Source: Reyranella sp. CPCC 100927 (GTDB taxonomy: Bacteria; Pseudomonadota; Alphaproteobacteria; Reyranellales; Reyranellaceae). Taken from it: a stretch of 64,000 bases of DNA. Shown in pieces: positions 61,423 through 64,000 of the stretch (the first letter of the stretch is position 1; every line of letters starts with the position of its first letter). Position numbers and translations under genes: made by a program. The stretch lies in assembly GCF_007859315.1 (NCBI RefSeq), contig NZ_VOHA01000006.1:186001-250000 (forward strand). Reading direction: 5' to 3'. The notes beneath the pieces are model-generated. The model was not told the origin of the DNA. It did not search any database and was given only the letters and a program-made list of their open reading frames with translations.

Positions 61423-61652
61423 GAATTCTCCCTCGCGATTTCCTGAATCCAACGCCGCGCACAGCGCTTCGCTCCCGGTCGTTGGAAGATTTTGGCGCAT
61501 CGTCGTATTGACCATGGCGCGGGCAGCACGATCACCGAAAGGCCACGGGCATGATGATGGGACTGCAAGTTCGAGTGCCCGATCCTATATGCGAGGAAGC
61601 AACCACGTCTGATATCGCGACGCTGACGGTCGCGACTGGTGGGGAGCAGGTT

Positions 61653-62240
61653 ATGGTCAGGTGTCGCAGTGAGAATGGCACTGGCAGCAGGCGTGTGGTG
61701 TGCGGCGGCGCCATGGTGGCCGTCCTATGCGCCATGCTGCCGTCCACGGTGGCGCAAGCTCAGGTGTGGGCTGATGTCGCTTGCAGTGAATCGCCGCTGG
61801 CCGCGACCGAAGGCCTTCACTGTCGCGCGAGTGAACCCTACCATCCGGGCGGCGGTTCACGCGCCACGTATCGGTTCTATACGGCTGCAACGACAACAGC
61901 GGCAGGGGCCTCTTTTCTGTATCTGATGGAGGGCCTCGACGAACAGTCGTGGATTCGCTTCAGCGTGGCTCTGCCCGAACAACTGAGTCAGTCCATTCCA
62001 CTGGCGCGCGGCGGACGCAACTGGTCGGCGGTACGCCTCAACGCCGGCAGCGGCTATGCGCTGTTCACGGCGGAAGATGGCGCCAGTTGCGTGGGTTTTC
62101 GAAAGCCAGGTCCTGACCGCGGCGCAGGCCATGCCTGGGCGATTCTCGGCATTCGTTGTGCGCAAAAAGGCGAGACGTTGAGTGACACCGATATTGTCGA
62201 TGCCATCGACGCAGCGCGGATGAAAGAACGCGCACGGTAA
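61653..62240 (+). CDS. Secreted protein of unknown function
   Basis: 195 residues. The signal segment is VVCGGAMVAVLCAMLPSTVAQAQ. Mature part has three or four Cys and stretches DVACSESPLAATEGLHCR and ASCVGFRKPGPDRG. No family recognised. Start at 61653 (MVRCRSENG) is preferred; a frame from 61551 has no ribosome site. Confidence 0.55.
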   Translation: MVRCRSENGTGSRRVVCGGAMVAVLCAMLPSTVAQAQVWADVACSESPLAATEGLHCRASEPYHPGGGSRATYRFYTAATTTAAGASFLYLMEGLDEQSWIRFSVALPEQLSQSIPLARGGRNWSAVRLNAGSGYALFTAEDGASCVGFRKPGPDRGAGHAWAILGIRCAQKGETLSDTDIVDAIDAARMKERAR

Positions 62241-62373
62241 CACTCTGTCGCATTTTGGGACCGCGCGTCACTGTGACGTCTTCGAGATGCCCGGAACACG
62301 CCGCAATTGCCGCCCATTGAATCACTGTCGGGACAAGCCACTGGCTGTCCGGCGGCAACAACGGAGTAGGTAT

Positions 62374-63273
62374 ATGAAAAGAGTTCTCGCGATCCCCCTG
62401 ATCGTGGCTGCGGCAGCTGTCGCGCCGGCGTTCGCCCACGCGCAGAGCCCGAACAACACACCTGGTTTCTATGTCGGCCTCGAAGGCGGCGTGAACTGGC
62501 TCGATCTTCCCAGGACGTCGGACGAGAAGATTGGCTTCGGTCTAGGCGGCGTGGTGGGTTACGACTTCGTCGGTCCCCGCGTCGAACTCGAAGGTGTCTG
62601 GCGCAGCAACAAGTACCGTGGCTCGCGGATCGATCAGTTCGGCGGGTTCGTGAACGCGTTGTATGACTTTACGTTCGACGATTTCCCGCTGTCGCCGCAC
62701 GTCGGTATCGGTATCGGCGGCAATCACATCGAGAGCCGTGGCTTGAAGTTCGCGATGCAGGGCATCGTGGGCGTGCGCTACCAGTTCGACGGCGGCCTGT
62801 TCACCAGCGTCGACTATAAGGTGGTCGACACCTTCGTGAAGGGCCGTGACATCTACGACCACAGCGCCATGCTGACCATCGGCTACAAGTTCGGTCAGCC
62901 GGCGCGTGCGGCCGAACCGCCGCCGCCGCCGATCGCCACCACGCGTCAGAGCTACGTCGTGTTCTTTGACTTCGATCGCGCGACGTTGACGCAGCAGGCT
63001 CTGCAGACCGTCCAGCAGGCGGCAGCGGCAGCCAAGAGCGGCAACAAGACGAGCGTGAGCGTCACGGGTCACGCCGATCGTTCGGGCAGCGACGCCTACA
63101 ACATGGCGCTGTCGATGCGGCGCGCCAACGCAGTGAAGGATGCACTGGTTCGCGAAGGCATCCCGGCTTCCAGCATGCAGGTGGTGGCCCGCGGCGAGGG
63201 TGAGCCCCTGGTGCCGACGGCCGATGGCGTGCGCGAGCCGCAGAACCGTCGCGTCGAGATCGTGATCAACTAG
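62374..63273 (+). CDS. OmpA-family outer membrane protein, third paralogue
   Basis: 299 residues; signal to AHAQ (~25), barrel domain (FYVGLEGGVNWLDL to TIGYKF), linker of prolines (EPPPPPIAT), OmpA domain (YVVFFDFDRATLT, TGHADRSGSDAYN, NRRVEIVIN). Same plan as the tandem pair near 21.6-23.7 kb but without the shared 3' identity, so it was not gene-converted. Followed by a terminator. Confidence 0.9.
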   Translation: MKRVLAIPLIVAAAAVAPAFAHAQSPNNTPGFYVGLEGGVNWLDLPRTSDEKIGFGLGGVVGYDFVGPRVELEGVWRSNKYRGSRIDQFGGFVNALYDFTFDDFPLSPHVGIGIGGNHIESRGLKFAMQGIVGVRYQFDGGLFTSVDYKVVDTFVKGRDIYDHSAMLTIGYKFGQPARAAEPPPPPIATTRQSYVVFFDFDRATLTQQALQTVQQAAAAAKSGNKTSVSVTGHADRSGSDAYNMALSMRRANAVKDALVREGIPASSMQVVARGEGEPLVPTADGVREPQNRRVEIVIN

Positions 63274-63300
63274 TCTGACGCACAGACTTCCTGACATGCG

Positions 63301-63332
63301 AATGCGGCCGCTGCGAAGCGGCCGCATTTTTT
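63301..63332. terminator. Terminator after the third OmpA paralogue
   Basis: 11-bp perfect stem (ATGCGGCCGCT / AGCGGCCGCAT) around GCGA, then TTTTT. Lies between this gene and the convergent HvfC-like gene; it touches the latter's stop codon. Confidence 0.85.
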
Positions 63333-64000
63333 ATGCGACGGCGGCTTCAGTGACGCAGCCGGTGTCGATCCAGGCACGCAGCAGGCCGGCAGCACGCTGC
63401 GCTGCCCACTGGGCGGCATTGTCCTCGGCGGCGGCCACGCCGTCGGCGGCTGGCGCAAAGGCGGCCAGTTCGTCGCATAAGTCGGGGAAGATCACGCCCT
63501 CGCGCGCTTGATCGAGCATCCAGGCCTCATCCGGATCCATCGACCGGAACTGGGTCTCAGCGTCCGGCGCCGTGCGCCAGATCAGCCAGTCGACCCCGGG
63601 CCAGTCCACGGTTGACTCCGGGCTTACGGCCGGCGGCACCTCCAACGCACCGGCGGCGGCACGACGCAGCCAGGCCTGCGGGACCTGATAGCGCAGCGTG
63701 ACGCATCGCAGCGAGGGGACGAAGGTGAAGCGCAGGCTGTTCCATGCATCTGCCGGCAAGGCGACCATGTCGTCGAAGGTGGCGGGGACGGCATCGGCGG
63801 CATCGAAAGCCTCGCCCAGCAGCCATTCGAAGCGCGCCATCTCGGCGGCGGCCGGCGTGGCGTTGAAGGGCGGTGTCGCGCCGAGGAAGTCGGCAAGGCT
63901 GCGGCCGAACCAGCGCACCGACGGGTGTCGCGATGGATGTGCCTTGATATAGGCCCGCGCCATGGCGTCGAAATCTGCCGTGCCTGCCATGGCATGCAGG
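63331..64000 (-). CDS. HvfC/BufC-family (DUF2063) protein, N-terminus cut by window edge
   Basis: At least 222 residues; the frame is open to the right edge (codons for L-H-A precede the first Met), so the start is outside. FDAMARAYIKAHPSRHPSVR, FGRSLADFLGATPPFNATPA and EMARFEWLLGEAFDAADAVP match the DUF2063 N-terminal domain, and SLRFTFVPSLRCVTLRYQVP its middle. This family (HvfC/BufC) works with a DUF692 dinuclear-iron enzyme (HvfB/BufB) that modifies cysteines of secreted metal-binding peptides (bufferins). Its partners would lie to the right, outside the window. Confidence 0.75.
   Translation of the reverse strand, partial: LHAMAGTADFDAMARAYIKAHPSRHPSVRWFGRSLADFLGATPPFNATPAAAEMARFEWLLGEAFDAADAVPATFDDMVALPADAWNSLRFTFVPSLRCVTLRYQVPQAWLRRAAAGALEVPPAVSPESTVDWPGVDWLIWRTAPDAETQFRSMDPDEAWMLDQAREGVIFPDLCDELAAFAPAADGVAAAEDNAAQWAAQRAAGLLRAWIDTGCVTEAAVA

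Overview
The window is GC-rich, densely packed chromosomal DNA with ECF sigma factors, CoA-based catabolism, OmpA-type porin-like proteins and dispersed palindromic repeats. Protein similarities recalled from memory (BadH/BadI/AliB of Rhodopseudomonas, RHH-less PutA, YeiH, CaiB/BaiF transferases) suggest an alphaproteobacterium, probably a metabolically versatile free-living one of Rhodospirillales or Hyphomicrobiales type. No rRNA, tRNA, CRISPR array, transposase or phage gene was seen.

Layout. 1-4 kb: tail of a serine hydrolase, a thiol dioxygenase overlapping a crotonase, a YeiH-type exporter, a lone biotinyl carrier, and a DTW tRNA-modifying enzyme. 4-7.5 kb: an alicyclic-acid module, badR divergent from badH-badI-aliB, with a candidate BadR operator between them. 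7.5-13 kb: an alpha/beta hydrolase, then iorA-iorB and a hotdog thioesterase (arylpyruvate oxidation to aryl-acyl-CoA). 13-16 kb: an ECF sigma / Tat-exported ferritin-like / cytochrome c locus, a lipoprotein and a phosphoesterase. 16-21 kb: a minus-strand CoA-catabolism group (dienoyl-CoA-reductase-like SDR, hydratase, class III CoA-transferase, crotonase). 21-26.5 kb: two tandem OmpA-family genes with nearly identical 3' halves, and a third short OmpA-domain protein. 26.7-31.6 kb: a Ser/Thr kinase with GNAT partner, a lipoprotein, and an exported intradiol dioxygenase. 31.6-40.5 kb: a 2-hydroxyacid dehydrogenase, a upp-urc4-urc1 uracil-catabolism operon, PutA, and a DadA-like oxidase. 40.6-49.2 kb: acyl-CoA ligase, SDRs, an MFS exporter, a deacetylase, a membrane nucleotide cyclase, an AbrB-family membrane protein and NAD kinase. 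49.3-56 kb: a TPP enzyme, amidase, BASS-type transporter, secreted metallopeptidase and creatininase. 56-61 kb: two stand-alone receiver proteins, a three-PAS histidine kinase and a soluble cyclase fused to a nuclease-like domain. 61-64 kb: a CBS protein, small unknowns, another OmpA paralogue, and a HvfC/BufC-like protein running off the right edge.

The genes form several independent catabolic modules, mostly CoA-thioester chemistry (alicyclic acids, aryl-pyruvates, uracil, proline), plus signalling by a kinase, two nucleotide cyclases and two-component proteins. Four copies of one palindromic intergenic repeat each sit between convergent genes. The points most worth following are the URC-type uracil operon, the nuclease-like/cyclase fusion, the gene-converted OmpA pair, and the HvfC-like gene at the right edge, which may mark a bufferin-type RiPP locus beyond the window.
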